Shown: positions 17,271 through 25,584 of the stretch, piece after piece
Layout of the letters: every line of letters starts with the position of its first letter
Position numbering within the stretch: the first letter of the stretch is position 1
Assembly: GCF_900115815.1 (NCBI RefSeq)
Contig: NZ_FOXV01000014.1
Span: 17,638 to 81,637 of the forward strand
Direction: 5' to 3'
DNA from: Roseivivax halotolerans
GTDB taxonomy: Bacteria > Pseudomonadota > Alphaproteobacteria > Rhodobacterales > Rhodobacteraceae
Length of the DNA: 64,000 bases
The notes under the pieces: model-generated
Databases searched by the model: none
What the model was told of the DNA's origin: nothing
Seen by the model: the letters and a program-made list of their open reading frames with translations, nothing else
Made by a program: the position numbers and the translations under genes

Positions 17271-17450
17271 ATGACAGACGCCTTTTCCAGTCTCTGCAGG
17301 TCGGATCTCATGCATCGCTATCGCCAACTTACGACGCTGAAGCAGCGTCTCCGCACTCTTTCTTCCGCCTACGGCGTTTATGAAGCCCTGAGCTGGCTCG
17401 CCGCCCTGATCTCGAGCACGGCCGCAGCGCTTGCGGAGCTCTTCGCATGA
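17271..17450 (+). CDS. Small protein (59 or 46 residues) coupled to the AAA ATPase
   Basis: An open frame from ATG 17271 (or an internal ATG at 17310) encodes a basic N-terminal half (HRYRQLTTLKQRLRTLSSAY) followed by a hydrophobic helix (ALSWLAALISSTAAALAELFA). Its TGA overlaps the ATG of the AAA gene (ATGA), the same coupling used by every downstream junction in this operon, which is the main reason to believe it. No good ribosome site separates the two candidate starts. It may be a small membrane-associated or dimerising partner of the ATPase; no family is recognised. Confidence 0.5.
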   Translation: MTDAFSSLCRSDLMHRYRQLTTLKQRLRTLSSAYGVYEALSWLAALISSTAAALAELFA

Positions 17451-18757
17451 GTGCCCGCGACATGAAGCGCTACGGCACCTACTGGCTGCTTGGATGGCCC
17501 GATGATGTGCATCGCTCCTCCGATCTCGCGCAAGTTGACATCGCGCGCCGCGTCCGCCGTGGCTTGGAGCTGACACCGCAAATGCTGCGTCTCGCCTGGC
17601 GGCATCGTCGGGACGTGCATCTGCGCGCAAAGCACGAGGCAGCGCAGCGGCTTGCGCTCTATTTTTGCGGAGGCAACTGCGAGACGTATGCGTCGTACCT
17701 GTTGACCGCGACACAGCGCTGGTCGTTAGAGAAATGCGTGCTGGCGATGCGCCAAGCGCGTCGGCAAGCGACGAATGCTCATTATGACGGACAACGCTTC
17801 GCGCCGACGATCGCGCGCCACCGCGCGATGATCCTCGAGCCCCAAGAAGAAGATGAGTCCCGGACAGCCGAGCTCCTGGCTCGCTGTATCGATACGAGCG
17901 TAGACCGCGTGCGCATTCACACCTATCGCTCGCTCGATCGATCTTCCCGCAGCGATGCGAAAGCACGGGACCGTGACGCGCTGCGCACCGCGCTCTGCGA
18001 GCCTATAACGCTTGCGGGCCCGAAGGATCGACACAAATGCGATGAGGTCTTTGCACAGCTATATCTTGAAAGCCCGTGGCTTGCCGAAGCACTCACCTAC
18101 CTCTGGCGTGCCGCGCGCGTTAATGTCGAGAAGTCCGGCACGTTTGTTCTCCCGCCGCTCGTCCTCGCGGGCCCGCCCGGATGTGGCAAGACACACCTTG
18201 CAGAGCGCCTCGGCGAAGTCTCAGGCTGCGCACCGCTGCGGCTCGACATGAGCAGCATCACGGCGAGTTTTATTGTGACGGGCGCGGAATACACGTGGGC
18301 GAGCGCGAGCGCGGGACGACCGATCGAGCATATCGCGGAGACACAGATCGCGAACCCGATCGTGATCCTCGACGAGATCGACAAGCGCGCGCATGGTGCG
18401 AATGGCGGCGATGCAGCCACCGCGCTGTTACCGCTGCTCGAGCGCTCGACCGCGGCCGCGTATCAATCGCCGTACCTCGAAGCGCCCGTGGATCTCAGCC
18501 ACGTGTCTTGGATCCTCTGCGTCAACGATGTCGCGTGCCTGCCTCGCCCTCTGCGAGACCGGGTCCGTGTCGTGCAGTGCCCGATGCCGGAAGGCGCACA
18601 TTTGCGCGACCTCGTCGCGCGCATCCTCGGCGAGGATGTCGATCCGGCGATCCTCGAGACAGCAACCGACGCGGTCGCAGGCGGTCGTTCGCTGCGCTGG
18701 CTGTCCCGCCTTGCCGATCAGCTCCGCGCGATCGCTGACGCGCCCGTCCTGCACTGA
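17447..18757 (+). CDS. AAA family ATPase, Lon-like module without a protease domain
   Basis: A 436-residue protein. The first ~230 residues are Arg/Ala-rich and unrecognised. A classical AAA domain follows, with Walker A GPPGCGKT at residues 242-249, a pore-loop-like stretch SITASFIVTGAEYTWASA (as in Lon), Walker B PIVILDEIDK near residue 305, sensor 1 (WILCVND) and an Arg-finger region PRPLRDRVRVV. The chain ends soon after the small AAA subdomain, so there is no Lon Ser-Lys protease. In this island it may remodel replication or packaging complexes; that role is inference from position upstream of the primase-like genes. Confidence 0.82.
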   Translation: MSARDMKRYGTYWLLGWPDDVHRSSDLAQVDIARRVRRGLELTPQMLRLAWRHRRDVHLRAKHEAAQRLALYFCGGNCETYASYLLTATQRWSLEKCVLAMRQARRQATNAHYDGQRFAPTIARHRAMILEPQEEDESRTAELLARCIDTSVDRVRIHTYRSLDRSSRSDAKARDRDALRTALCEPITLAGPKDRHKCDEVFAQLYLESPWLAEALTYLWRAARVNVEKSGTFVLPPLVLAGPPGCGKTHLAERLGEVSGCAPLRLDMSSITASFIVTGAEYTWASASAGRPIEHIAETQIANPIVILDEIDKRAHGANGGDAATALLPLLERSTAAAYQSPYLEAPVDLSHVSWILCVNDVACLPRPLRDRVRVVQCPMPEGAHLRDLVARILGEDVDPAILETATDAVAGGRSLRWLSRLADQLRAIADAPVLH

Positions 18758-19167
18758 CCAGGGCTGCCGCGAATGCGGGGCTTGTGAGGGATCTAGTCCC
18801 GCCGTTCCCGGTGTTCCCGGCGCTCCAGCGCAGCAGCCCCCAAAGACACCACCTCTCACAGTTTGTGAAAAAGATTAGGAAAAGCAGCCGCATGGACTGC
18901 TTTCTTGAAATTTTGGAGCGGGAACGTGGGAACAGATATTTGGGGTTTGGGGCCGTTTTTAAGGTTATCCACACAAAGCCGGCCTGAACCGAAGGCCGAC
19001 CCCTTGGCGCTTTCAGATTTTGCGATTCTATTGAGAGGACACGCAGCTGAAAGAGCGGCCGGGTCGCTGACGCCACATCAAACCGACCCGGCCACATGCC
19101 TTCTTTTAGCAAACTCTCACAGCCAATCGCCGCAGGCAAGCCTGTCGGCGCACCAAGGAGATTTGCC
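18758..19167. other. Origin-like non-coding region
   Basis: 410 bp between the AAA and primase genes. It holds a perfect DnaA-box consensus TTATCCACA (18965-18973). It also has two GTTCCC motifs 9 bp apart (18804, 18813) and two reverse-complement GGGAAC motifs 8 bp apart (18920, 18928). There is a stem AAAGCAG/CTGCTTT (18881-18903) and a 10-bp stem GGCCGGGTCG/CGACCCGGCC (19057-19093) followed by TTCTTTT. AT-rich tracts lie between. This combination suggests a replication origin or a leader controlling the primase gene. Confidence 0.5.
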
Positions 19168-19503
19168 ATGACGCAGTCTTGCGCGTCCACCCTCACCCGG
19201 TCCCTTTTGGGGCCTGACATCTTTGGGGCGGTCAATGCTGCCGCCCTGCCCCGCCTCGAGACCCTTTGCCGGACCTGGGCGCCCGGCGGCGTGACGCGCG
19301 GTGCGGAATACCTCGCGCTCAACCCTACTCGCAACGACCGCTCGATCGGCTCGTTCTGCGTTAATCTGCGGACGGGACGCTGGGCGGATTTTGCGACCGG
19401 TGATGCCGGCGGCGACCCGATCGCGCTTTATGCCTACCTGCATGGGCTCAAGCAGATCGACGCGGCGCGTCGGCTTGCCCTCGAGCTGGGGGTGGCGACA
19501 TGA
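19168..19503 (+). CDS. Primase N-terminal-like small protein (split primase, part 1)
   Basis: A 111-residue protein starting at 19168, where AAGGAG sits 7 bases upstream. The segment GGVTRGAEYLALNPTRNDRSIGSFCVNLRTGRWADFATGDAGGDPIALYAYL is the zinc-less N-terminal module usually fused to the front of Toprim/DUF927 primase-helicases in alphaproteobacterial islands. It binds template or primes; exact activity is unproven. Its TGA overlaps the next ATG by 4 bp, so the two polypeptides are probably made in a fixed ratio and act together. Confidence 0.7.
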   Translation: MTQSCASTLTRSLLGPDIFGAVNAAALPRLETLCRTWAPGGVTRGAEYLALNPTRNDRSIGSFCVNLRTGRWADFATGDAGGDPIALYAYLHGLKQIDAARRLALELGVAT

Positions 19504-22088
19504 TCGATACGACCGTCCGTGCCCCGATCCCTCTCATTCATGAGCTCTCGCCTGACGCAACCCGTGTTGTGCCGATGCCGACCGACACCGCGCTGCCCGA
19601 TCTCTCGCGCGACGCGTCTTGCGTGGCAACCTACACTTACCGTGATGCAACCGGCGGCATTGTCGGGCTTGTGGCGCGCTATGAGCGGAGCGACCCCAAG
19701 ACGACCAAGGGCATGAGCAAGTTTTATCGTCAGGTCACGCTCTGGCGTGATCCCGAGCGCGGGCTTGTGTTCGCGTGGCGCGGCATGGGCCCCAACCGGC
19801 CGCTCTATCGCCTGACCGACCTCCTCGCGCGGCCGGAAGCGTCTGTGATCATCAGCGAGGGCGAGGCCTGCGCTGACGCAGTCGCTGCAGCGTTCTCGCA
19901 GAATGTGAGCGTCTCCTGGTCCGGTGGGAGCAACGCTGTCTCCAAGACGGATTGGTCGCCGCTTGCGGGCCGCGATGTCATCCTTGTGCCCGATCATGAT
20001 GACGCTGGCAAAAAGGCCATCGATGCGATCGAAGATATCCTCCGCAATGCGCGCGGCACTCGGATCCGGAGGCTCGACATCGCACGGATCGGCTCGGCCG
20101 TGTCCGGCGATACGCCGCCCGGCTATGATATCGCGGACGCCATCGCGGACGGGCTCGATGGGAGGGCGCTGCGCGCGATGATCGAAGAACAGCGCGACCT
20201 CCTGACCGAGGTGGATCTTCCCGCCGAAACGCCGGCCGGCCCGGACGCAGCTGCGGACGAGGCGGCCGCCGACGGGACCAACCCGATCGAGACGTATTTG
20301 CAGGATACCTGGCAGACGGGCCTCACCCTGCCCGACGGCTTCTCCATCGACAAGACCGGAATCTACAAGCTCATCATCTCCGCGAAAGGAGAGCTCCAAA
20401 AGGAGTTTGCGGGATCGCCGATGCTCGTCGTCGGCCGCACGCGGACCGGCCGGGCCGGCGCGGGCTGGGGCTATCTCGTCGTCGTGATGACGCCGCTTGG
20501 CGACTGGGAGATTCTCGTCGTACCTGGACGTCTCCTTGCGGGGGACGGCCGCGAATTCCGCGAGCTTTTGGCCGAACTGGGCTGCGTCTGTCCTCAGAGT
20601 CGCGCCGGCCGGCAGGCACTGGCGGAATATGTCGGCCATGCGCAGACCTCGGAGATTGTCGAGGTGGTTACGCAGCCCGGCTGGCACGGCGACAGCTATT
20701 GCTTCCCGGACAGGGTCATCCAGCCGTCGGGCTCGACGCGGCGCTTGATCCTCGATCTCGGCGAGATGGATCACAAGATGAGCTGCCACGGCGATCCCGA
20801 GGCCTGGCAGCGCCTCGCGGCCCTGGCGGTCGGCAATTCGCGGCTCGCCTTCGCGCTCTCCGTCGCCTTCTCCGGCTATCTGCTCGAGCTGCTCGGCGAA
20901 GAAAACGCCGTCATCCACATCTACGGCCTCTCGTCGCGGGGCAAGACGACCATCATTTACGTCGCCGGTAGCGTGGCAGGCGGCGGCGGCCAGAGTGGCA
21001 ACACGCATACGTGGCACGCTACCACGAATGGCCTCGAAGGGATCGCGGCGCTCCACAACGACAACGTGCTCGTCCTCGACGAGATCAAGCAGGTCGCGCC
21101 GGACGAGCTGGGCGACGTGATCTACATGCTCGGCAACGGCAGCGGAAAGGCTCGCGCGGACAAGACTGGCAAAGCGAGGCCCGCGCACGGGTGGCGCGTC
21201 CTCGCCCTCTCCTCGGGAGAGGTCAAGATCGGGCAGCACATGGCCTCCGGCAAGCTCGGAGCGCGCGGACGGCTGCTCGGCGGCGTCACCGCCCGCGCGC
21301 TCGACGTGCCGATCGAGACGATGCCCGGATCGGGCCGCACCTACGAAAATCTCCATGGGTTCGAGAGCGAAGCCGCTCTTTCGGATCATCTCGCTCGTGA
21401 GGCGGCGCGCAGCTACGGTCATGCCGGGCCGGCATTTGTGGAGCACCTGGTGGAAGACCGCGATGCGGCCGTCGCGATCGCAAGGCAAATGGTCGACCGG
21501 TTTGTCGCGCAGGTCCGCCGCGAAGATGACGATGCGCAGGTCAGCCGTGTCGCCCGCCGGTTCGGGACGGTTGCTGCGGCCGGGAGCCTCGCGACGAGCT
21601 ATGGCGTCGTGCCCTGGCAGAGGGACACGGCCTACGAAGCCGCGCTCGCATGTTACGAGGCGTGGCGGCGCGAACGGGGCACGAATGCATCTGAGGACGA
21701 GACCGATGCGATTCGCCTCCTGCAGCGGTACTTCGAGAGCCATGGCGGGAGCCGGTTCGAGACGATCAGCTCTCCTCGTGGCAGCACGAAGGCAAGCGAG
21801 GACGAGATTCCCACTCGGCTCGAGGATCGCCCGGTCCATGCGCGCTGCGGTTACCGCGCGTTCCTCCCCGGCCCGGACGGCAATGCGCACACCACGTATT
21901 ACGTCACGCCCGAGGCCTGGCGGACGGAGATCTGTGATGGCCGGGATGCGGAATTCGTCGCACGGGTCGCCCGCAAGTATGGCGCGCTCATCCCTGGCGA
22001 GTCAGGCCGGCTGCAGAAGAAGCAGCGTTTGCCGGACTACCCGGGCGGCACCCGCGTCTACGCGATCCAGCCCGACAAGCTGCCCTGA
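19500..22088 (+). CDS. Toprim / DUF927 primase-helicase (split primase, part 2)
   Basis: An 862-residue protein with a Toprim-like half and a DUF927 helicase-like half. Toprim signatures are VIISEGEACADAVAAAF and the metal-binding DVILVPDHDDAGKKA (about residues 160-175). The DUF927 part contains a P-loop GLSSRGKTT (G476 to T484, K482) and Walker B NVLVLDEIKQ (D527-E528), within the family landmarks LALSSGEVKIGQHM and VRQGQ-like loops. Enzymes of this layout unwind and prime the element's own DNA. It follows the 111-residue protein with a 4-bp overlap. The large frames on the opposite strand are shadows. Confidence 0.82.
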   Translation: MIDTTVRAPIPLIHELSPDATRVVPMPTDTALPDLSRDASCVATYTYRDATGGIVGLVARYERSDPKTTKGMSKFYRQVTLWRDPERGLVFAWRGMGPNRPLYRLTDLLARPEASVIISEGEACADAVAAAFSQNVSVSWSGGSNAVSKTDWSPLAGRDVILVPDHDDAGKKAIDAIEDILRNARGTRIRRLDIARIGSAVSGDTPPGYDIADAIADGLDGRALRAMIEEQRDLLTEVDLPAETPAGPDAAADEAAADGTNPIETYLQDTWQTGLTLPDGFSIDKTGIYKLIISAKGELQKEFAGSPMLVVGRTRTGRAGAGWGYLVVVMTPLGDWEILVVPGRLLAGDGREFRELLAELGCVCPQSRAGRQALAEYVGHAQTSEIVEVVTQPGWHGDSYCFPDRVIQPSGSTRRLILDLGEMDHKMSCHGDPEAWQRLAALAVGNSRLAFALSVAFSGYLLELLGEENAVIHIYGLSSRGKTTIIYVAGSVAGGGGQSGNTHTWHATTNGLEGIAALHNDNVLVLDEIKQVAPDELGDVIYMLGNGSGKARADKTGKARPAHGWRVLALSSGEVKIGQHMASGKLGARGRLLGGVTARALDVPIETMPGSGRTYENLHGFESEAALSDHLAREAARSYGHAGPAFVEHLVEDRDAAVAIARQMVDRFVAQVRREDDDAQVSRVARRFGTVAAAGSLATSYGVVPWQRDTAYEAALACYEAWRRERGTNASEDETDAIRLLQRYFESHGGSRFETISSPRGSTKASEDEIPTRLEDRPVHARCGYRAFLPGPDGNAHTTYYVTPEAWRTEICDGRDAEFVARVARKYGALIPGESGRLQKKQRLPDYPGGTRVYAIQPDKLP

Positions 22089-22097
22089 ACACCCAAA

Positions 22098-22126
22098 CCG
22101 GCGGGCCGGATCATCCGGCCCGCCGG
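22098..22126. promoter_or_regulatory. 13-bp perfect hairpin between element genes
   Basis: A perfect inverted repeat with 13-bp arms (CCGGCGGGCCGGA and its complement) and a TCA loop lies just after the primase stop. No T run follows, so it is more likely a transcript-stabilising or attenuating structure than a simple terminator. Confidence 0.55.
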
Positions 22127-22170
22127 TACACCTGCCGCATTCGCGGCGTTATCATCTGAAAGGAAACACG

Positions 22171-22671
22171 ATGTACTGCATCATTGCCGCGCGGCACGCG
22201 CTCCCGAACCTCGCCACCAACCCTGCCGACGAGTATGACCGCGCCGTCGTCATCCCGGTGACGGAAGGCCCGACCGAGAACACCCCGTCTATTGGCGAAT
22301 GCCTGTACACCCTGGATGGCTACGAGTTCGTTCTGCTCGGGTGCTTCCCTGACGTTGATGAGGCTTGTTTGGAGATGGACGCCGCATTCTCCGCTTGCTC
22401 GACGCGCATCGCGCCGGATGATTGGTTCATGCCGGTTTTGCCTGCCACCCGGATCCTTGCGGCACGCCGCGCACTGCCCCTGACCGAGCTGAGCCACCGG
22501 GACACCGCCGTTTACACGCGGAGCGCCGCTGAAAACCTTCACCTTGCTCCCCTGTCCGATGCCGAGCTCGAACAGGTCGCCAGCCACGTCCACGCCGTGG
22601 CAGAGCATGATGGCTTGAGCCTCCACCTCGGGGCCACGATGGAGACGCTGGAGGACTTGCGGCGGCTGTAG
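22171..22671 (+). CDS. Hypothetical protein of the integrative element
   Basis: A 166-residue soluble protein starting MYCIIAARHALPNLATNP. The ATG at 22171 has AAGGAA 5 bases upstream and directly follows a large hairpin. The protein is acidic (many Glu/Asp) with no membrane segment, signal or catalytic motif I recognise. The C-terminal part LSDAELEQVASHVHAVAEHDGLSLHLGATMETLEDLRRL is helical. It is the last gene of the island's rightward operon and is likely an accessory function. Confidence 0.6.
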   Translation: MYCIIAARHALPNLATNPADEYDRAVVIPVTEGPTENTPSIGECLYTLDGYEFVLLGCFPDVDEACLEMDAAFSACSTRIAPDDWFMPVLPATRILAARRALPLTELSHRDTAVYTRSAAENLHLAPLSDAELEQVASHVHAVAEHDGLSLHLGATMETLEDLRRL

Positions 22672-22696
22672 TTTGAGGCACCGCGATCACGAATGT

Positions 22697-22722
22697 GCCG
22701 GCCCGGCGCTCTACGGGCCGGC
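22697..22722 (+). terminator. GC-rich hairpin after the last element gene
   Basis: A 9-bp stem GCCGGCCCG/CGGGCCGGC with an 8-base loop lies 25 bp after the stop. The bases after it are only moderately T-rich (TGTTCTTC), so termination is plausible but not certain. Confidence 0.45.
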
Positions 22723-23080
22723 AATTGCGCTGTTCTTCGGCTTTAATCTAGCTGCACCTAGGGCCTCGCGGTGAGATCGACCCTGATGGTGACGGCCGCG
22801 ACGCTTTGAGGGCATGGCTCACCGCTTTGTCTAGGGACCGAACCGGACAATCAGCGATCCGCGCTGCCTCAACGCCTAGTCATATGCCCGCAAGTCGGTG
22901 GTCTGGCAGGTCGGCTTCGGCGTTCCGCTCATTCTGCTTAGCCCGCCTTTTGGGTTCGCGAGATGCATTTTTTCTGGAAAGAGCAACAACAACGATGCAT
23001 GCGGAAAAACTGGCCTCCCGGCCGGCAGATAGATAAGGCTGGCCGCGCAACCATCAGCAGAACAATCAACGCGAGTTTCC
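22723..23080. other. Boundary region between element and EPS locus
   Basis: 358 bp with no gene seen. The AT-rich piece around 22960-23010 (ending in a TTTTTT tract and GATGCATGC) is the best place for a promoter of the exopolysaccharide genes. I looked here for a repeat of the urtE 3' end that would mark the right attachment site and found none. Confidence 0.4.
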
Positions 23081-24229
23081 ATGGCCCCACAGTCGAGCGC
23101 CGAAGCACAGCCTCTTCACGTCATGCTGACCGTGAATGCTGCCTGGAACATCTGGAACTTCCGACAGCCGATTCTCAAGGCGCTGCTCTCTAAGGGCCAT
23201 CGCGTCACCGTGCTGGCGCCGGCGGATGACAGTGTGCCAAAGCTCCAGGAGATGGGCTGCAGGGTCCTGCCGCTGGAGATGTCGGCTAAGGGGCTGAACC
23301 CGCTCGAAGGGCTGCGCTTGCGCCGCACCTGTGTTCGCGCCTTCCGGCAGGAGCGTCCCGACATCGTGTTCAGCTACACGATCAAGAACAACCTGTTCGG
23401 TGCCATGGCGGCGCGGACATGCAGTTTGCCCTTCCTGCCTAATGTCACCGGGCTGGGCACAGCGTTCCTCTCTGGAGGGGCGCTCCAGCGGGTGGCGGAG
23501 GGCCTCTATCGCCATGCCTTCCGGTCGCTGCCGACGGTCTTCTTTCAGAACGAGGATGACAGGGCGCTGTTCCTTTCCCGCCGGCTGGTGCGCGAAGAGC
23601 AGACAGAGGTGCTGCCTGGCTCCGGCATCGACCTTGAGCGTTTCGCCGCCGCGCCTTTCCCCGAGGGGCCGGAGACGCGCTTCTTGATGGTCGCCCGGCT
23701 GCTGCGCGACAAAGGCGTGCGCGAATACGTTGAGGCGGCGCGGATGCTCAAGGCCGAGGGCGCGCAGGCGCGCTTTCAGATCCTCGGCGCGACCGATTCC
23801 GAGAACCGCACCGCCATCTCCCGCGAGGAGCTGGCGGAGTGGGAAGCAGAGGGCGTGATCGAACACCTCGGCACCGCGCCGGACGTGCGCCCCCACATCG
23901 CCTCGGCTCATTGCATCGTGCTACCGTCCTACCGCGAGGGCGCGCCGCGCACGCTGATCGAGGCGGCGGCCATGGCGCGCCCCCTGATCGCGACGGATGT
24001 GCCCGGTTGCAAGTCGGTGGTCGACCATGCAGCGAACGGCCTTCTTTGCAAGGTGCGCAGCGGAGCGAGCCTGGCCGACGCATTCCGTCGCTTTCTGGCG
24101 ATGGACACAGGCGAACGGCGCGAGATGGGCCAAACGGGCCGGGCCAAGATGGCCGCCGAATACGACGAGGGGCTGATCGTGGCCGCCTACGAGCGCGCTA
24201 TGGTGCAGATGATCGGCCGCGGAGTCTGA
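23081..24229 (+). CDS. Glycosyltransferase family 4 (GT-B)
   Basis: A 382-residue cytoplasmic glycosyltransferase. The acceptor half starts HVMLTVNAAWNIWNFRQPILKALLSKGHRVTVLAP. The nucleotide-binding half contains FLMVARLLRDKGVREYVEAARML and the donor-site motif LPSYREGAPRTLIEAAAMARPLIATDVPGCK, with the E-x7-E pattern of GT4 enzymes. It probably adds one sugar to the lipid-linked exopolysaccharide repeat. First gene of the locus; its stop overlaps the putative start of the YdcF-family gene. The sugar donor cannot be predicted. Confidence 0.88.
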   Translation: MAPQSSAEAQPLHVMLTVNAAWNIWNFRQPILKALLSKGHRVTVLAPADDSVPKLQEMGCRVLPLEMSAKGLNPLEGLRLRRTCVRAFRQERPDIVFSYTIKNNLFGAMAARTCSLPFLPNVTGLGTAFLSGGALQRVAEGLYRHAFRSLPTVFFQNEDDRALFLSRRLVREEQTEVLPGSGIDLERFAAAPFPEGPETRFLMVARLLRDKGVREYVEAARMLKAEGAQARFQILGATDSENRTAISREELAEWEAEGVIEHLGTAPDVRPHIASAHCIVLPSYREGAPRTLIEAAAMARPLIATDVPGCKSVVDHAANGLLCKVRSGASLADAFRRFLAMDTGERREMGQTGRAKMAAEYDEGLIVAAYERAMVQMIGRGV

Positions 24230-25011
24230 TAGACACGGGCTTCTTTATCCTGTCGAAGCTGGCCGGCGCGCTGCTGCGGCCCGACACCTGGATCGTGATC
24301 GCCTTCGCGGTCATCCTACTGTCCCTCGCCACGAACAGGCGCCAGCTCGGCCTGTGGGTCTCGGGGCTGGCCTTCACCGGGGTGTTGCTGCTGGCTGTAC
24401 TGCCCCTTGGCGATCTCTTGCTGCGCCCGATCGAGACACGCCACGCAGCAGAGCCGCGGCTGGATGACGTGCAGGGCATCATCCTACTCGGTGGCGGCGA
24501 GGATGCGCGGGCCAGTGCCTTCTGGGGCCAGTTGCAGCGCAACGAGGGCGGCGAGCGCTATACGGCAGCATTGGCCCTTGCACGGTTGTATCCAGAGGCC
24601 CGGCTGCTCTTCACCGGTGGCAGCGGCGCGCTGCGCGATGCTGGCGGCACCGATGTAACCGAGGCTGCGATGGCCGAATGGTTCTTCCTGCGCCAGGGCC
24701 TCGCGGCGGAGCGCATGCTGTTCGAGAGCCGCTCGCGCAACACAGCCGAGAACGCCCGCCTCGGCCTAGCCCTCGCGGAACCTGCCCCCGGCGAAAGCTG
24801 GGTGCTCGTCACCAGGGCCTTTCACATGCCGCGCGCCATGCGCAGCTTCGAGCAGGCAGGCTGGGCCGGGCTTGTCGCCTGGCCGGTCGATTATCGCACC
24901 GGCAACTTCAGAGATCGCATCGGCTGGAACCTGACACGCAACCTCGATGTGCTCGCCATCGCCGTGCGGGAGCGCGTCGGGCAGATCGCCTACGGGATGA
25001 CAGGCCGATAG
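24229..25011 (+). CDS. YdcF family (DUF218) membrane protein, start codon unclear
   Basis: About 260 residues: two N-terminal membrane helices (TGFFILSKLAGALLRPDTWIVIAFAVILLS and LWVSGLAFTGVLLLAVLPLG), then the DUF218 domain with ILLGGGEDARAS, SRNTAENARLG and VLVTRAFHMPRAM. ElyC/YdcF-type proteins act in envelope polysaccharide or vancomycin-sensitive cell-wall steps. The expected start is TGATG overlapping the previous stop, but the sequence is TGATA, so the codon at 24229 is ATA; GGAG lies 4 bases upstream. The next standard starts fall inside the first helix. Expression may be weak, or a rare ATA start is used. Confidence 0.75.
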   Translation: MDTGFFILSKLAGALLRPDTWIVIAFAVILLSLATNRRQLGLWVSGLAFTGVLLLAVLPLGDLLLRPIETRHAAEPRLDDVQGIILLGGGEDARASAFWGQLQRNEGGERYTAALALARLYPEARLLFTGGSGALRDAGGTDVTEAAMAEWFFLRQGLAAERMLFESRSRNTAENARLGLALAEPAPGESWVLVTRAFHMPRAMRSFEQAGWAGLVAWPVDYRTGNFRDRIGWNLTRNLDVLAIAVRERVGQIAYGMTGR

Positions 25012-25109
25012 GTTGACCAAGCCCTTCGCGGATCGTCTCGCGCACGAGCTGCAGAAAACAGGCTGACAATGGGTCAAATTTCTTGCAATGCGGCAACGCA
25101 GCATTTACC

Positions 25110-25123
25110 GTTCAAAATTGAAC
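25110..25123. promoter_or_regulatory. Palindrome upstream of the EPS MarR regulator
   Basis: GTTCAAAATTGAAC: 6-bp arms with a 2-bp centre, in an AT-rich stretch about 105 bp before the regulator's ATG. MarR-type dimers bind such short palindromes, so it is a candidate operator for autoregulation. No second copy was seen in front of other genes of the locus. Confidence 0.45.
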
Positions 25124-25227
25124 GATATGTCTCTGACCTGTCATAACTTGAAATCGCGCTCTGCAGGAGATGGCCCGGCCAGCTCTTGTGCGGTAGCCGT
25201 TCCCTGCCCTGCCTCGGTGACGCTCGC

Positions 25228-25584
25228 ATGACAGATCGACGTGAATTCATGAAGGAAGACATGCGGTTCCGCATCCTCAAAATACTCGATAACAGCCCCG
25301 AGATGAGCCAGCGCGACCTTGCCCGCGCGGTCGGCATCAGCCTCGGAAGCGTAAATTTTCAGCTTAAGGCGTTGGTCGACAAGGGTTTGGTCAAATTAGG
25401 CAATTTCTCGGCTAATCCCGACAAACGCCGGTACTCATACATTCTGACCCCGCGCGGAATTGCCACCAAGACCTCCCTCACCCGCCGGTTTCTTGCGAGG
25501 AAGCGGGCGGAATACGAGGCGCTGCGGGCGGAGATCGAGGCGCTTCAAAGCGAAGTCGACGGCGAGCCCACCCCATCAGAATGA
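25228..25584 (+). CDS. MarR family EPS-associated transcriptional regulator
   Basis: A 118-residue winged-HTH protein: [50 protein letters not shown], then a wing ([23 protein letters not shown]) and a C-terminal coiled helix ([21 protein letters not shown]). This matches the small MarR-like regulator found repeatedly inside exopolysaccharide loci. Start at 25228 is the first ATG; a TTG lies 42 bases upstream. It overlaps the epimerase gene by 4 bp. It probably tunes transcription of this locus. Confidence 0.85.
   Translation: MTDRREFMKEDMRFRILKILDNSPEMSQRDLARAVGISLGSVNFQLKALVDKGLVKLGNFSANPDKRRYSYILTPRGIATKTSLTRRFLARKRAEYEALRAEIEALQSEVDGEPTPSE

Larger units (their letters stand above)
15204..22722. 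mobile_element. Integrative element at the urtE 3' end (right edge uncertain)
   Basis: The segment holds a tyrosine recombinase and excisionase-like gene on the minus strand. Divergent from them are a small ORF, a Lon-like AAA ATPase, a split Toprim/DUF927 primase-helicase and a hypothetical gene. There are no capsid, conjugation or resistance genes. The content is that of a small replicating integrative element, such as a phage-satellite-like island. The left edge is placed at the integrase stop inside the urtE stop codon. The right edge is set at a GC-rich hairpin after the last gene. I found no convincing att repeat between 22.7 and 23.1 kb, so the right boundary is a guess. Confidence 0.65.

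Noticed and set aside
17040..17966. 308-codon minus-strand frame
   Set aside because: Mostly antisense to the small ORF and the AAA gene, which follow the operon's ATGA coupling pattern.
19434..21890. 818-codon open frame on the minus strand
   Set aside because: It lies entirely antisense to the primase-helicase gene, which has clear Toprim and P-loop motifs; high GC and third-base bias create the mirror frame.
22098..22722. Two GC-rich inverted repeats considered as a repeat array or CRISPR-like structure
   Set aside because: They are unrelated single hairpins with no regular spacing or spacers.
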